Of a stretch of DNA of 35,883 nucleotides, positions 1 through 8,678 are shown in pieces. The DNA is taken from positions 1 to 35,883 of the forward strand of contig CACBNQ010000014.1 of assembly GCA_902540655.1 (NCBI GenBank), given 5' to 3'. The notes under the pieces are model-generated. The model was not told the origin of the DNA. It saw nothing but the letters and a program-made list of their open reading frames with translations, and did no database searches. Position 1 is the stretch's first letter, and each line of letters begins with the position of its first letter. Position numbers and translations under genes: made by a program. Source of the stretch: an uncultured Alphaproteobacteria bacterium. GTDB taxonomy: Bacteria > Pseudomonadota > Alphaproteobacteria > Rhodobacterales > Rhodobacteraceae.

Positions 1-1
1 A

Positions 2-892
2 AATGGTATTATTTTGCTGTGCTTAGCAATGCTAGGTTGGGCTGGTAATACGGTCGCAGGAAGGATGTCAACTGGTGAAATTTCGCCAATGGTAGTTGTT
101 TTTTTGCGATGGTTTATTATTTCAATTTTTTTAATCATATTTTTAAATAAGAAATTAATTTTGTCTTTTAAGTTAATTAGTGGGAAACTCGTTTGGCTTT
201 GCTTAATGGGCTCACTTGGACTCACCGGTTTTAATGCATTGTTTTACATAGCTGCTCAGAATACAACAGCAATAAACTTAGGTATTATTCAAGGCATCAT
301 GCCTGCAATAATATTAGTTGGGTCAGTAATTATTTTCAAAGAGGCGGTTAACTTTACGAAGGTTACTGGGCTGATAATAGCATTTTTTGGCGTCCTAGTA
401 GTGGTAAGCCAAGGCAACTATGAGAGAGTAATTTTATTGTCTTTTAATTATGGAGATTTAGTGATGCTATGTGCCTGTTTTTTCTATTCTGGCTTTACCC
501 TAGGATTGAAAAAAAAACCAGTAATTGATCCTGTTGTACTCATGACTTATTTCTCACTTAGCGCCTTGATATTTTCTATTCCGCTACTGATTATAGAATA
601 CTATCTAGGGCTCATTCAGGTTCCTGCTACAAGTACTGCTTGGCTTACTATACTTTACATAGCTTTTGTCCCCTCTTTTCTAGCTCAGATTTTTTTTATA
701 AGAGGTGTTGAGCTAGTTGGAGCATCTAAAGCAGGGTTATTTATTAATTTTTTACCTATCTTCGCAGCAATCCTGGGAGTGCTCTTGCTAGGGGAGAGGT
801 TATTCGTTTATCATTTAATATCATTATTCATTGTTTTGTTGGGTGTCTATCTTTTCATGGTAATTGGGGATAAAGAAAAAAATATATCGTAA
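2..892 (+). CDS. EamA/DMT-family transporter (5' partial)
   Basis: Hydrophobic protein of the drug/metabolite transporter superfamily, probably an inner-membrane exporter; the substrate cannot be told from sequence. About 297 codons are visible, with roughly ten membrane segments in two EamA-type halves (about residues 1-130 and 145-285). The opening motif GWAGNTVAGR and the second-half motif ending in LGERL are typical of EamA repeats. The reading frame is open to the left edge, so the real start lies outside the window; the TTG at 14 is only the first in-frame start-like codon. Family is sure, function is not. Confidence 0.85.
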   Translation, partial: NGIILLCLAMLGWAGNTVAGRMSTGEISPMVVVFLRWFIISIFLIIFLNKKLILSFKLISGKLVWLCLMGSLGLTGFNALFYIAAQNTTAINLGIIQGIMPAIILVGSVIIFKEAVNFTKVTGLIIAFFGVLVVVSQGNYERVILLSFNYGDLVMLCACFFYSGFTLGLKKKPVIDPVVLMTYFSLSALIFSIPLLIIEYYLGLIQVPATSTAWLTILYIAFVPSFLAQIFFIRGVELVGASKAGLFINFLPIFAAILGVLLLGERLFVYHLISLFIVLLGVYLFMVIGDKEKNIS

Positions 893-966
893 TAAAAAAT
901 TGGACTCCAAAACTTTGTTGTGGCATCAGATATTATCAGGAACTACGGTCAAGCTATTGTGAAAAA

Positions 967-2466
967 ATGCAACTGAATGAAAACAAATACTTTAGGGATA
1001 TTTTAGAAGAAGAAAAAAAGTTGGAGTTTGTTATCGCCAACGAACTCCAAAATCCAGACAGACGGAAGGCATTCACTTTTTCTTTTGAGGATATATCACT
1101 TGATATAACTAGGCAGCTTATTTCCTCTGATCAGTTTGCTAAACTTAAAATGCTTGGAGAGGCTATAGACATTAAAGATAAAAAAAAGAAGCTCTTTGAG
1201 GGTTCTTTTTTGAATGTTACTGAAAATAGACATGTAACCCATTTCCTTGAACGTAATTCAAACTTAGTAGTAGATAAAACTGACAGGTATAAGTCTTTCA
1301 TTTCTTTCCTAAAACAAAAAAAAATAAAGAATCTAATTAATGTAGGAATAGGAGGATCGGACCTTGGCATAAAAATGGTTTATCATGCACTAAAGCACGA
1401 AAGTAAGGGGCCTTCCTTAATTAACATATCAAATTTAGATTTCACAATTCTTGAAAACACTCTTGAAATGAAAGATATCAAAGAAACGTTCTTTATCTTC
1501 AATTCCAAGTCGTTTTCTACAGAAGAAACATTAGTTAATCTAAGCTTTGTCAAAACTTTGCTCAATAATGAGGGCTTGGATCTCCATGATCATATGGTGG
1601 CAGTCACATCATTTCCAGAAAAAGCATTGGAAGCCGGTCTCAAGGAGCACGCAATTTTTCACGTTCCGAATGGAGTAGGCGGAAGATTTTCAATGTGGTC
1701 CCATTTTGGTTTAGGCTTAGTTGCGTCTCTTGGTATAGATGTTTACAAACAGCTTCTTGCAGGAGCCTATAAAATGGACAAGCATTTCTTGGAAGAAAAA
1801 CTTGAATTAAATTTACCCTACATTCTCGGCATAACAAGGATATGGAACAGAAACGTTCTAAATCTGCAAAATCTAGCAATTGTTCCTTATCAGGATGGTT
1901 TGAAATTTTTTCCAACTTGGTTTCAGCAAGTGGAAATGGAGAGCAACGGGAAAAGTATAGATGCTCTAGGTAACGATCTAGAGTTACCCGCAGCACCTTT
2001 AGTTTTCGGGGAAATTGGAACGGAGTCGCAACACAGTTTTTTTCAGTTACTACATCAAGGCATAGATAAAATTCCAGTGGAGTTCTTAGTTCCATTTGAG
2101 GGTAACAATGTAGTTGGTAAAAATAAAAAAGATTTTGAACCCCATTCAAGGTTAGTTGTAAACGCTATTGCACAAGCAGAAGCGCTTATTACGGGAAAAC
2201 ACACACATAAAGAAAAGTATAGAAATATGACGGGCAATAGGCCGTCTACCTTTATAAGCTGGGATAGAACCAACGCCGAGTCTTTAGGTAAACTAGTTTC
2301 CCTGTATGAAAATGCAACTATTGTATGTGGCTTGCTATGGGGAGTTAATAGTTTTGATCAATGGGGTGTCGAACTGGGAAAAGAGATATCAAGAAATATT
2401 TATACCGGTCAAAATTTAGAAGACTTATCTTACAGCGCGAGGAAAATGTTAAAAGGTATCATTTAA
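967..2466 (+). CDS. pgi: Glucose-6-phosphate isomerase
   Basis: Cytosolic enzyme interconverting glucose-6-phosphate and fructose-6-phosphate. At 499 aa it is shorter than the about 550 aa E. coli enzyme but carries the family landmarks: phosphosugar-binding GIGGSDLG (127-134), SKSFSTEET (180-188), signature 1 around VGGRFSMWS (237-245), ESNGK (325-329), GTESQHS with the catalytic-site His (351-357), and signature 2 around NSFDQWGVELGK (461-472). It starts 74 bases after the transporter gene with no clear Shine-Dalgarno sequence. The minus-strand open frames across it are shadows. Confidence 0.97.
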   Translation: MQLNENKYFRDILEEEKKLEFVIANELQNPDRRKAFTFSFEDISLDITRQLISSDQFAKLKMLGEAIDIKDKKKKLFEGSFLNVTENRHVTHFLERNSNLVVDKTDRYKSFISFLKQKKIKNLINVGIGGSDLGIKMVYHALKHESKGPSLINISNLDFTILENTLEMKDIKETFFIFNSKSFSTEETLVNLSFVKTLLNNEGLDLHDHMVAVTSFPEKALEAGLKEHAIFHVPNGVGGRFSMWSHFGLGLVASLGIDVYKQLLAGAYKMDKHFLEEKLELNLPYILGITRIWNRNVLNLQNLAIVPYQDGLKFFPTWFQQVEMESNGKSIDALGNDLELPAAPLVFGEIGTESQHSFFQLLHQGIDKIPVEFLVPFEGNNVVGKNKKDFEPHSRLVVNAIAQAEALITGKHTHKEKYRNMTGNRPSTFISWDRTNAESLGKLVSLYENATIVCGLLWGVNSFDQWGVELGKEISRNIYTGQNLEDLSYSARKMLKGII

Positions 2467-2477
2467 ATCTCGATATA

Positions 2478-2600
2478 TTACTTTTTCAAGAGAGTTTTAA
2501 ATGCAGCTTCAAATCGTGCTTTATCAATTTGTCTCGATAATCGCAAGTTCATTACTTTATCCTGAATCGAATTGCTTTTTTTAGACAGTGTCTCGTTCAT
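2478..2600 (-). CDS. Possible 40-aa ORF downstream of hsp20
   Basis: A short ATG-started frame of 40 codons lies in the gap between pgi and the small heat-shock gene, on the same strand as the latter and 70 bases beyond its stop. The predicted peptide is strongly basic (begins MNETLSKKS, ends LLKK) and could be helical. No good Shine-Dalgarno sequence precedes it; GGAT lies about 15 bases upstream. I do not recognise a family. It may be a small basic protein co-transcribed with hsp20 or simply a chance frame. Confidence 0.3.
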   Translation of the reverse strand: MNETLSKKSNSIQDKVMNLRLSRQIDKARFEAAFKTLLKK

Positions 2601-2670
2601 GAGAAGTTTTTTGTCTATCCTTTTCTTGTCTTTGTCATTTTTCAATTATCTATGTCTTTTAATAAGTAGC

Positions 2671-3081
2671 TTATGATTTTATAGGAATCTTCTGGGGAGT
2701 TTCTTTTTTTGGCTCTTCTCTGTAAAGATGAATAGATAATAGCCCATCTTTAAACTCAGCTCCGTTTACTCTTACATTTTCAGCTAATCTAAATGTTTTA
2801 GTAAACGCTCGTTTAGCTATTCCCTTATGAATATATTCATGTTGTGTATCTTTATCACCATTGCCACAAACCACCAATTCACTTGATGTTGCCTCTATAA
2901 TAAGATCGTTAGAACTGAAGCCAGCGAGTGCCAAAACAATTATAAAACTGTTATTTGAAAGTTTTTTAATATCGTAGGCGGGATAGGTGGAATGTTTTAC
3001 AGAAGACATGCGTTCAATTTCATCAAAAAGACTGTCAAAGCCTACAAAAGAACTCATATATGGTGATGACAAAAAACTCAT
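2671..3081 (-). CDS. Small heat-shock protein, IbpA/Hsp20 family
   Basis: ATP-independent holdase chaperone of the alpha-crystallin family. With the ATG at 3081 the protein is 136 aa: an N-terminal segment with GFDSLFDEIE as in IbpA proteins, then the crystallin beta-sandwich (about residues 36-125) with GAEFKDGLLSIHL matching the family A-x(3)-nGvL motif, and a C-terminal IPI matching the I-x-I/V oligomerisation motif. The frame continues upstream to a TTG at 3123, but the ATG gives the normal N-terminus and AGGGA lies upstream of it. It is the last gene on this strand after the thiamin operon, probably transcribed separately. Confidence 0.9.
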   Translation of the reverse strand: MSFLSSPYMSSFVGFDSLFDEIERMSSVKHSTYPAYDIKKLSNNSFIIVLALAGFSSNDLIIEATSSELVVCGNGDKDTQHEYIHKGIAKRAFTKTFRLAENVRVNGAEFKDGLLSIHLYREEPKKETPQKIPIKS

Positions 3082-3155
3082 GATTTCTTTATTTTCCCTT
3101 TTTAATTTTAATAGTCTGATCAAAATGAGAAATCAATATGGAAATGGAAAACTGA

Positions 3156-3178
3156 TCACTTTTAAGGTTGAAAAGTGA
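3156..3178. repeat. 8-bp perfect inverted repeat between thiX and hsp20
   Basis: TCACTTTT, a 7-base spacer, then AAAAGTGA. The site lies between the stop of the thiamin operon and the start of hsp20, both on the minus strand. It could be a weak terminator for the thi operon (only a short T-rich stretch, TCAGTTTT, follows) or a dyad operator or leader hairpin in front of hsp20. It is not a CIRCE element, because the arms differ from TTAGCACTC/GAGTGCTAA. Confidence 0.4.
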
Positions 3179-3210
3179 GGTTAATAACAGTTTTTCATCC
3201 TCAGCTGAAA

Positions 3211-3954
3211 CTATCCTTTCAAGTACTTAGATAGAGAAATCTGTAATAAGTAGCTTATTAAGCCGAATAAAGTAATCGATAAAATTCCGAGTGTAAAAAG
3301 GCTAGCAAACATTAGATCAGTTTTTACTCGACCATTTGCTAAAATCATAAGATATCCCAAGCCTTGAGATGACCCAACCCATTCCCCTATAACTGCTCCA
3401 ATTGGTGCATAGACGCTAGCTAACTTTATTCCGGAACATAAAGAAGGAATGCTATGTGGAATTTTTAAATATAATAGATTTCTTCGGTTTGTTCCTCTCA
3501 TTGTCTTTGCGAGGTCAAGATATCGTTTTGGGGTTTGAGAAAGACCATCATGAAATGCTGAAGTAACAGGAAAATAAATAATCAAGATTGCCATTACGAC
3601 TTTTGACAAAATACCATAACCAAGCCATAAAGTAAGTAATGGGGCAATTGCAAATACCGGAATAGATTGGCTAAATATCAACAGTGGTCTAAGTATCAAG
3701 CGTGCAGTCACGAATATTTCAAGTGTTAACGCAGTAATCATGCCTAATATTATCCCTATGGTGAGCCCAATTAAGACTTCTACAATTGTCACAATTGAAT
3801 GTTCATAAATAAGCAGTGAGTTTTCTTTAAATGCGACTAATACGGAGTAAGGTGTTGGAAGTATATAGGGTGGAGGGTTAGCTAACCTTACCGCTAATTC
3901 CCAAAAAAAGAAAATTGATAAAAAAGTACAGACTATATAAATTATAGCTTTCAT
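3211..3954 (-). CDS. thiX: Thiamin-pyrimidine ABC transporter permease
   Basis: Inner-membrane permease of the BPD_transp_1 family, 247 aa. It has an N-terminal membrane segment (about 4-22) and several further segments. The cytoplasmic EAA-type coupling loop lies at about 148-170 (DLAKTMRGTNRR through KIPHSIP), followed by VIGEWVGSSQGLGYLM, typical of the nitrate/taurine/ThiX permeases. Its ATG overlaps the stop of the ATPase gene by 4 bases (ATGA). With the substrate-binding protein and TenA in the same operon it most likely imports formyl-amino-pyrimidine, a thiamin breakdown product. The symbol follows the ThiXYZ naming and is inferred from context. Confidence 0.88.
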   Translation of the reverse strand: MKAIIYIVCTFLSIFFFWELAVRLANPPPYILPTPYSVLVAFKENSLLIYEHSIVTIVEVLIGLTIGIILGMITALTLEIFVTARLILRPLLIFSQSIPVFAIAPLLTLWLGYGILSKVVMAILIIYFPVTSAFHDGLSQTPKRYLDLAKTMRGTNRRNLLYLKIPHSIPSLCSGIKLASVYAPIGAVIGEWVGSSQGLGYLMILANGRVKTDLMFASLFTLGILSITLFGLISYLLQISLSKYLKG

Positions 3955-4685
3955 GATCGGTTGCTTTTTATTTTTTCTAGTAACGAATATTGCAGATCGA
4001 AAACCAATTTGTCGGAATATGTTTTAGGAAACGGTGGTTTGAGACTTCTATTGCTTGTTGTCTTTTGCCGGCCAAGAATGTAGATACTTTCACACAGTCT
4101 TGCAGCTTCATGGGGATCATGAGTTACAAACAAAACGGTTTTTCCTTTAAGACTTTCAAATGTCAGATCGATCATCTCTTCTCTGGTATTTGAGTCTAAT
4201 GAACCAAATGGCTCATCTAATAGAACTATAGGTGTATTTTCCATTAACGTTCTTGCGAGAGCAGCTCGTTGACGCTGTCCTCCAGAAAGCTGAAAGGGAT
4301 ATTTTTTTTTATGATCCATCAAACCAACTTTTTCAATAATTTTCAGTTTTTTTTCTGGCGAGAACTTTTCTCCTCGTAATTTATTACCCAAAGAAACATT
4401 GGCGCTTACTGTCGCCCATGGAATTAACAAATCATTCTGGGCCATGTAGGAAACACGATTTGAGATAGGTAAGTGATCATTACTTTTTATGCTGCCGTCA
4501 AGTTTTACATGGGTTGGCAACCCAGCAATTAATCGAAGAATAGTCGATTTGCCAATACCTGATGCACCAAGAAGGCAAGTCCACTGATTAGCCCTTACTG
4601 CAAGCCTTATATCTCCAAACAAAACCTCACTTTCTGATCTTACACTTCCGATCAATTCTATTGAAGGGGAGGTGGAAGACATCAT
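3951..4685 (-). CDS. thiZ: Thiamin-pyrimidine ABC transporter ATPase
   Basis: Nucleotide-binding subunit, 244 aa. Walker A GASGIGKST (40-48), Q-loop Gln83, signature LSGGQRQR (133-140), Walker B IVLLDEP (153-159) and switch His189 in VTHDPHEA are all intact, so it should hydrolyse ATP. The family is the nitrate/sulfonate/taurine-type importer ATPase. It overlaps tenA upstream and thiX downstream by 4 bases each, so translation is coupled. It should pair with ThiX at the membrane. Confidence 0.9.
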   Translation of the reverse strand: MMSSTSPSIELIGSVRSESEVLFGDIRLAVRANQWTCLLGASGIGKSTILRLIAGLPTHVKLDGSIKSNDHLPISNRVSYMAQNDLLIPWATVSANVSLGNKLRGEKFSPEKKLKIIEKVGLMDHKKKYPFQLSGGQRQRAALARTLMENTPIVLLDEPFGSLDSNTREEMIDLTFESLKGKTVLFVTHDPHEAARLCESIYILGRQKTTSNRSLKPPFPKTYSDKLVFDLQYSLLEKIKSNRS

Positions 4686-5350
4686 ATATTAGTCATTTCC
4701 CAAAAATTTTTTTCGAGGAGTGTAGCTATTTTAAATTTTTGAGAAAGGTCACGAAATTTACCTAAAGATGTATAGTTGCCACCTAGTCTTATGATAACAG
4801 CATTATCAATTAAGGTTCCTACTTCCACACATAAACTTTGATAATCCTTTCCAGCATATGTAGTTATCCACTTTTCATAGACCGAACTATATTGGGACGC
4901 TCCTAAGCGCTTACCTATTTCCCCATAGCCCAGCACACATGGTGCGAGTGCTGCCATAAGGTCTAAAAAATCCCCTGAAAAACCCGCATCCAGAACGAAC
5001 CTTGTGTAAGCTAAATTCTGATGCATTTCATTTGTCTTTTCAAGTTCGTCAGTTGAGATGCCTTCACTGTTACAAAATTCTATATGCAATTTTATTTCCT
5101 CGTCTAAAAGTGCGTGAACCACCTTGGAACAAGTGTGCATCTCAGTTATGTTACCGGACTTTGCAATTGCAAGACCCCAAGCTCTAGAAAAATGTTTTAG
5201 AAAGATATAGTCTTGTCTCAGATAGTTTAGAAAAGCGCTTTTTGGTAAAGTTCCATCTCCTATTTTTTCTACAAATGGATGCCTCGTATAAGAAGTCCAC
5301 TCAGTCTTATACAAATCTCTCCAAGTTGAAAAAACGTCACTGTAGTTCAT
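4682..5350 (-). CDS. tenA: Aminopyrimidine aminohydrolase (thiaminase II)
   Basis: TenA family, 222 aa. Hydrolyses aminomethylpyrimidine from degraded thiamin to hydroxymethylpyrimidine (HMP). Recognisable residues: Asp47 in LRQDYIFL, the catalytic Cys138 in APCVLGYGEIG, WITTYAG (161-167) and the C-terminal Glu218 in FWEMT. The ATG directly follows the TAG of thiY with no gap. Its position between the binding protein and the ATPase of a pyrimidine importer indicates salvage rather than degradation as its role. Confidence 0.95.
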   Translation of the reverse strand: MNYSDVFSTWRDLYKTEWTSYTRHPFVEKIGDGTLPKSAFLNYLRQDYIFLKHFSRAWGLAIAKSGNITEMHTCSKVVHALLDEEIKLHIEFCNSEGISTDELEKTNEMHQNLAYTRFVLDAGFSGDFLDLMAALAPCVLGYGEIGKRLGASQYSSVYEKWITTYAGKDYQSLCVEVGTLIDNAVIIRLGGNYTSLGKFRDLSQKFKIATLLEKNFWEMTNI

Positions 5351-6289
5351 CTAATTCCTCGTTACATCTATAGCTATTCTAGAAATCGGAAAAGCCTTAT
5401 TTATTAACTTATTTTGAATCAGAAAATCTTGGAATTCTAGATATCTTCCGGCATCAAACGCAGGAGGTCTCAAAGCAAAACGAGGTATCGTATCCGCCCA
5501 TGCCATTCTATTTAATTGATCATCTAGTTCTTTAGACGTCGACGCAAATATTTTCCAGCTTTCCTCAGGATTATTTATAATAAATTGGGTTGCTAGCTCC
5601 GTTGCTTTAAGAAATTTACGAATTTTTTCTTTATCAATATTCTTTGAATTAGCAACATAAATAAGCTCGTCGTAAGGAGGAACTCCTTCTTCCTCTAGGA
5701 AGAAACATTTTCCGGGTACGTTCTCAATCTTCATTTGATTTAATTCAAAGTTTCTGAAAGCACCAATAACAGCATCAACCTGACCAGACATTAAAGAAGG
5801 TGAAAGAGAAAAGTTTACATTTACTAGTTCTACATCTTCTAATTTTACACCATACTTTTCTAAAATTGCAGATAGTAGAATTTCTTCAACACCTGCAACA
5901 GAGAAACCGATCTTCTTTCCGGACAAACTCTGCGGAGTGCTTATGGGACCGTTCTCCAAAACTAACAGACAATTAAGTGGGGTTGCCACAAGGGTCCCAA
6001 CACGAATAAGTGGCAATCCTTGTGTAAGTTGCAAATGTAATTGTGGTTGATAGCTTACGGCTAAATCAGCTTGACCAGCAGCGACAAGCTTTGGTGGAGC
6101 TGATGGGTCAGCTGGAGCGATTATTTCAATTTCTAGATTTTGATCAGAAAAATAGCCCTTTTCTTTAGCAATTATTATTGGACCATGATCGGGATTTATA
6201 AACCAGTCCAACAAAAGGGTCATTTTATCTTTTGCAGCCAATTTATTTGCTGTGAGAATTAAAAATAAGAGTATAAGTCTTAAGATCAT
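5351..6289 (-). CDS. thiY: Periplasmic pyrimidine-precursor binding protein (NMT1/THI5-like)
   Basis: Substrate-binding protein of the ABC importer, 312 aa, with a cleavable signal peptide (hydrophobic 4-16, probable cleavage after Ala19). The mature protein opens with LLLDWFINPDHG (25-36) and AKEKGYF, the conserved start of the NMT1/THI5-like fold; a substrate-site aromatic and Asp are expected here. Family members ThiY bind N-formyl-aminomethyl-pyrimidine. It lies 21 bases after thiD with GGGA upstream of its ATG. Substrate assignment rests on the operon (tenA, thiD, thiE, riboswitch). Confidence 0.9.
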   Translation of the reverse strand: MILRLILLFLILTANKLAAKDKMTLLLDWFINPDHGPIIIAKEKGYFSDQNLEIEIIAPADPSAPPKLVAAGQADLAVSYQPQLHLQLTQGLPLIRVGTLVATPLNCLLVLENGPISTPQSLSGKKIGFSVAGVEEILLSAILEKYGVKLEDVELVNVNFSLSPSLMSGQVDAVIGAFRNFELNQMKIENVPGKCFFLEEEGVPPYDELIYVANSKNIDKEKIRKFLKATELATQFIINNPEESWKIFASTSKELDDQLNRMAWADTIPRFALRPPAFDAGRYLEFQDFLIQNKLINKAFPISRIAIDVTRN

Positions 6290-6310
6290 TATTGGGTCCC
6301 TTTAATTTTG

Positions 6311-7123
6311 TTAAAAAATTTTTAATGCGTGAAAGTGGTTGGTCGGTCCATGACCTTTCCCGACAGATAGTTTATCTGAGTCTCTAATAGCACCAGTAAC
6401 AAACTCCTTTGACTTAGAAACTGCCTCCTCTATTGAGTAGTTTTTAGCTAAAAAACTTGCGATAGAGGAGGATAAAGTACATCCTGTTCCATGTGTATTT
6501 TTTGTATTTATTCTTTTCTCATTGAACCAGACATGATCTTTTTCTGTTACTAGTAGATCATTACTTGTACTGCCTCCTGAGTGTCCACCTTTTATCAAAA
6601 CCGACTTAGATCCCAAACATAATAGAGCTTTGCCTTGATTAACCATATCCTCTTTGGATTTTGCAACAGAAGAACCCAATAGAACTGCTGCCTCAGGTAA
6701 ATTAGGTGTTATGATTGTTGCGATTGGTAACAGATGGTCTTTAACAGATTGGATTGCTTTTTTATCTAACAAAGGTGATCCACCTTTTGCTACCATAACT
6801 GGGTCAACTACTGAAAATACTTTTTTATATTTTGCCAATGTAGTGCCAACTTCTTTGGCGATTTCTGCGTTAGCGACCATTCCAACCTTAACTGAGCTTA
6901 CACATATATCACGAAAAATAGCATTAATTTGAGACGCAACAAATTTTTTTGGTATCAAATGAATACCTTCCACTCCCATAGTATTTTGGACTGTTAAGGC
7001 AGTAACTGCTGCCATGCCATATACACCATTTGCAGCAAATGTTTTTAAATCAGCTTGTATTCCTGCACCTCCCGATGGATCAGACCCAGCTATAGACAGA
7101 ACATTTTTCACTCGATTTGACAT
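6311..7123 (-). CDS. thiD: HMP/HMP-phosphate kinase
   Basis: Bifunctional hydroxymethylpyrimidine and HMP-phosphate kinase of the ribokinase fold, 270 aa, full length. Landmarks: [19 protein letters not shown] (11-29), [16 protein letters not shown] (33-48), DPVMVAKGG (107-115) and the anion-hole/catalytic THGTGC (209-214, with Cys214). It supplies HMP-diphosphate to ThiE. The start lies 2 bases after the thiE stop, consistent with one transcript. Confidence 0.96.
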   Translation of the reverse strand: MSNRVKNVLSIAGSDPSGGAGIQADLKTFAANGVYGMAAVTALTVQNTMGVEGIHLIPKKFVASQINAIFRDICVSSVKVGMVANAEIAKEVGTTLAKYKKVFSVVDPVMVAKGGSPLLDKKAIQSVKDHLLPIATIITPNLPEAAVLLGSSVAKSKEDMVNQGKALLCLGSKSVLIKGGHSGGSTSNDLLVTEKDHVWFNEKRINTKNTHGTGCTLSSSIASFLAKNYSIEEAVSKSKEFVTGAIRDSDKLSVGKGHGPTNHFHALKIF

Positions 7124-7125
7124 TT

Positions 7126-7782
7126 TTAGTTCACCGGTTTGTTATCTTCAAATACTCGTCGAATTTCATCATGCAATAATTTTGTTTCCATGTAAGGATC
7201 ATCTTTACCACAGATCGCCGATACTACTGCCATCCCTTGGCAGCCGGTGCTAAATATTTTTCCACAGTGTTCTCTTTTAAGTCCACCGATAGCTACTGAT
7301 GGTAGAGATGTTGCATTTACGATATCGCTTATACCGTTTAACCCGATATACGCATTGAAATCCGATTTTGTTGGTGTCGGAAATACTGGACTGATACCTA
7401 TATAGTCCACTAAAGCTGGGTCTGCAGCTTTTGCATCTTCAATTGTTTCACATGATAATCCGATGATTTTATCTTTTCCAACTTTACCTCTTATCTCAAA
7501 GGTGCTTTTATCATTTTGTCCTACGTGGATACCATCTGCATCTATCGCTAAAGCCGCTTCAACGTCATCATTTACTATCAATGGGATCTCAGTATCCTTT
7601 AATATTTTCTGTAGCTCTTTTCCAACACCGATCCTATCTTTTGTCGATGCTTCTTTATCTCTAAGTTGAACCATCGTAATCCCGCCTTTTACTGCAGCAT
7701 TAACTGTATTCAATAACCCAAAAGTTGCACAGAGATAAGGGTCAGTTACTAGATAGAGTTTTAATTTAGCGGCATCAAACAC
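7126..7782 (-). CDS. thiE: Thiamin-phosphate synthase
   Basis: Joins HMP-diphosphate and hydroxyethylthiazole phosphate to thiamin phosphate. TIM-barrel protein of 218 aa with the expected strand motifs: LVTDP (11-15), MVQLRDKEA (37-45, diphosphate/Mg2+ site), IVNDDVEAA (69-77), [11 protein letters not shown] (81-91), GLSCET (108-113), [13 protein letters not shown] (127-139) and AIGGL (164-168). Its ATG overlaps the end of thiM by 8 bases. Confidence 0.96.
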   Translation of the reverse strand: MFDAAKLKLYLVTDPYLCATFGLLNTVNAAVKGGITMVQLRDKEASTKDRIGVGKELQKILKDTEIPLIVNDDVEAALAIDADGIHVGQNDKSTFEIRGKVGKDKIIGLSCETIEDAKAADPALVDYIGISPVFPTPTKSDFNAYIGLNGISDIVNATSLPSVAIGGLKREHCGKIFSTGCQGMAVVSAICGKDDPYMETKLLHDEIRRVFEDNKPVN

Positions 7783-8593
7783 TATCAGCCCACTTTAAAT
7801 TTGAAAAATTATGAGGGTTCACAAGGGAGAGTTGATCTATAAAATGCGTTCTAAATGAACCTGGGCCATTAGCACTTAATTTTGCTTTATGTCCTGCTTC
7901 AGCGAACAGAGTAGCAGCACTAACGCTAGCAGTGTAGGGATCAGTGATCGCTGTGAAGGCGCCAACTAGACATGTTAAAGAACATCCAATAGCTGTAACA
8001 CTCGACATAAAAGATGACCCGCCTGATACTCGAGTAACCCTTACACCATCTGTGATTATGTCTGTTTCTCCAGTCACGAAAATTGTACAATTATGCTTTT
8101 TTGCAAGTTTCTTACTAGCATTTAAGGCTGTTTCAACTCCTTCTTGAGAGTCTACACCCTTTGCTTCAGTCTCTTCGCCTTGTAAGGCTAAAATTTCAGA
8201 CGCATTCCCTCTTACAACTGAGGGTTCTAGGGATATCAATCTTGCTATTGAGGTTTGACGGTATGGTGTCGCAAAGTGCGCTACAGGATCCAATACCCAA
8301 GGGACTTTTGCTTTATTAGCCGCCTCAATTGCTTTTTCCATACCTTCGAGCCAATTTGGTGAAATAGTACCGATATTTACAGTTAGTGCACCCGCTACTG
8401 GAGAAAAATCTCCACTCTCTTCTGGAGTATGTATCATTGCTGGAGACGCTCCAACTGCCAAAAGCGTATTTGCTGCAATATCCATGGAAACATAATTAGT
8501 TATACAATGCACGAGAGGATTTTTTGCTTTTAATTCTTCAAGACTATTCATTGAGGTCTCCAATGATTTGTGGCCGATGTGAGGAATGCGCAT
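7775..8593 (-). CDS. thiM: Hydroxyethylthiazole kinase
   Basis: Phosphorylates the thiazole alcohol for ThiE; 272 aa from the ATG at 8593. Recognisable are PLVHCITNYVSMDIAANTLL, ASPAMIHTPEE, WVLDPVAHFATP and the anion-hole segment VTAIGCSL with its Cys. First gene behind the TPP riboswitch. Two starts are plausible: ATG 8593, with AGGAG from the riboswitch 3' strand 9 bases upstream, or ATG 8548 (MNSLEELKAKNPLVH, 257 aa), which matches the usual family N-terminus better and has its own GGAG 6 bases upstream. I list the longer form. Confidence 0.93.
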   Translation of the reverse strand: MRIPHIGHKSLETSMNSLEELKAKNPLVHCITNYVSMDIAANTLLAVGASPAMIHTPEESGDFSPVAGALTVNIGTISPNWLEGMEKAIEAANKAKVPWVLDPVAHFATPYRQTSIARLISLEPSVVRGNASEILALQGEETEAKGVDSQEGVETALNASKKLAKKHNCTIFVTGETDIITDGVRVTRVSGGSSFMSSVTAIGCSLTCLVGAFTAITDPYTASVSAATLFAEAGHKAKLSANGPGSFRTHFIDQLSLVNPHNFSNLKWADSV

Positions 8594-8599
8594 ATCTCA

Positions 8600-8678
8600 T
8601 GACTCCTTACGCCAGCATTACCCGGTTCAAGTTTGAGGGTTATTCTCAGCCTCACAAAACAACGAGGCACCCCTGTCA
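8600..8678 (-). promoter_or_regulatory. TPP riboswitch (THI element)
   Basis: Read on the minus strand, the conserved core is present in order: ACAGGGGTGCC, GAGGCTGAGA, ACCC, TTGAACCGGGTAATG, CTGGCGTAAGGAG. The closing helix P1 can form between TGAC (8675-8678) and GTCA (8600-8603). The Shine-Dalgarno AGGAG (8603-8607) adjoins and overlaps the 3' strand of P1, so ligand binding should hide the thiM ribosome site directly. No terminator follows before thiM, so control is most likely translational. A possible -35 (TTGACT, 8709-8714) lies upstream; its -10 is weak. Confidence 0.97.

Noticed and set aside
1640-2149. 169-codon open frame on the minus strand within pgi.
   Set aside because: Shadow of pgi, whose motifs are intact; the translated product has no family features.
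3082-3123. Longer hsp20 start at TTG 3123.
   Set aside because: Adds a 14-residue extension unlike IbpA proteins; the ATG at 3081 gives the normal N-terminus.
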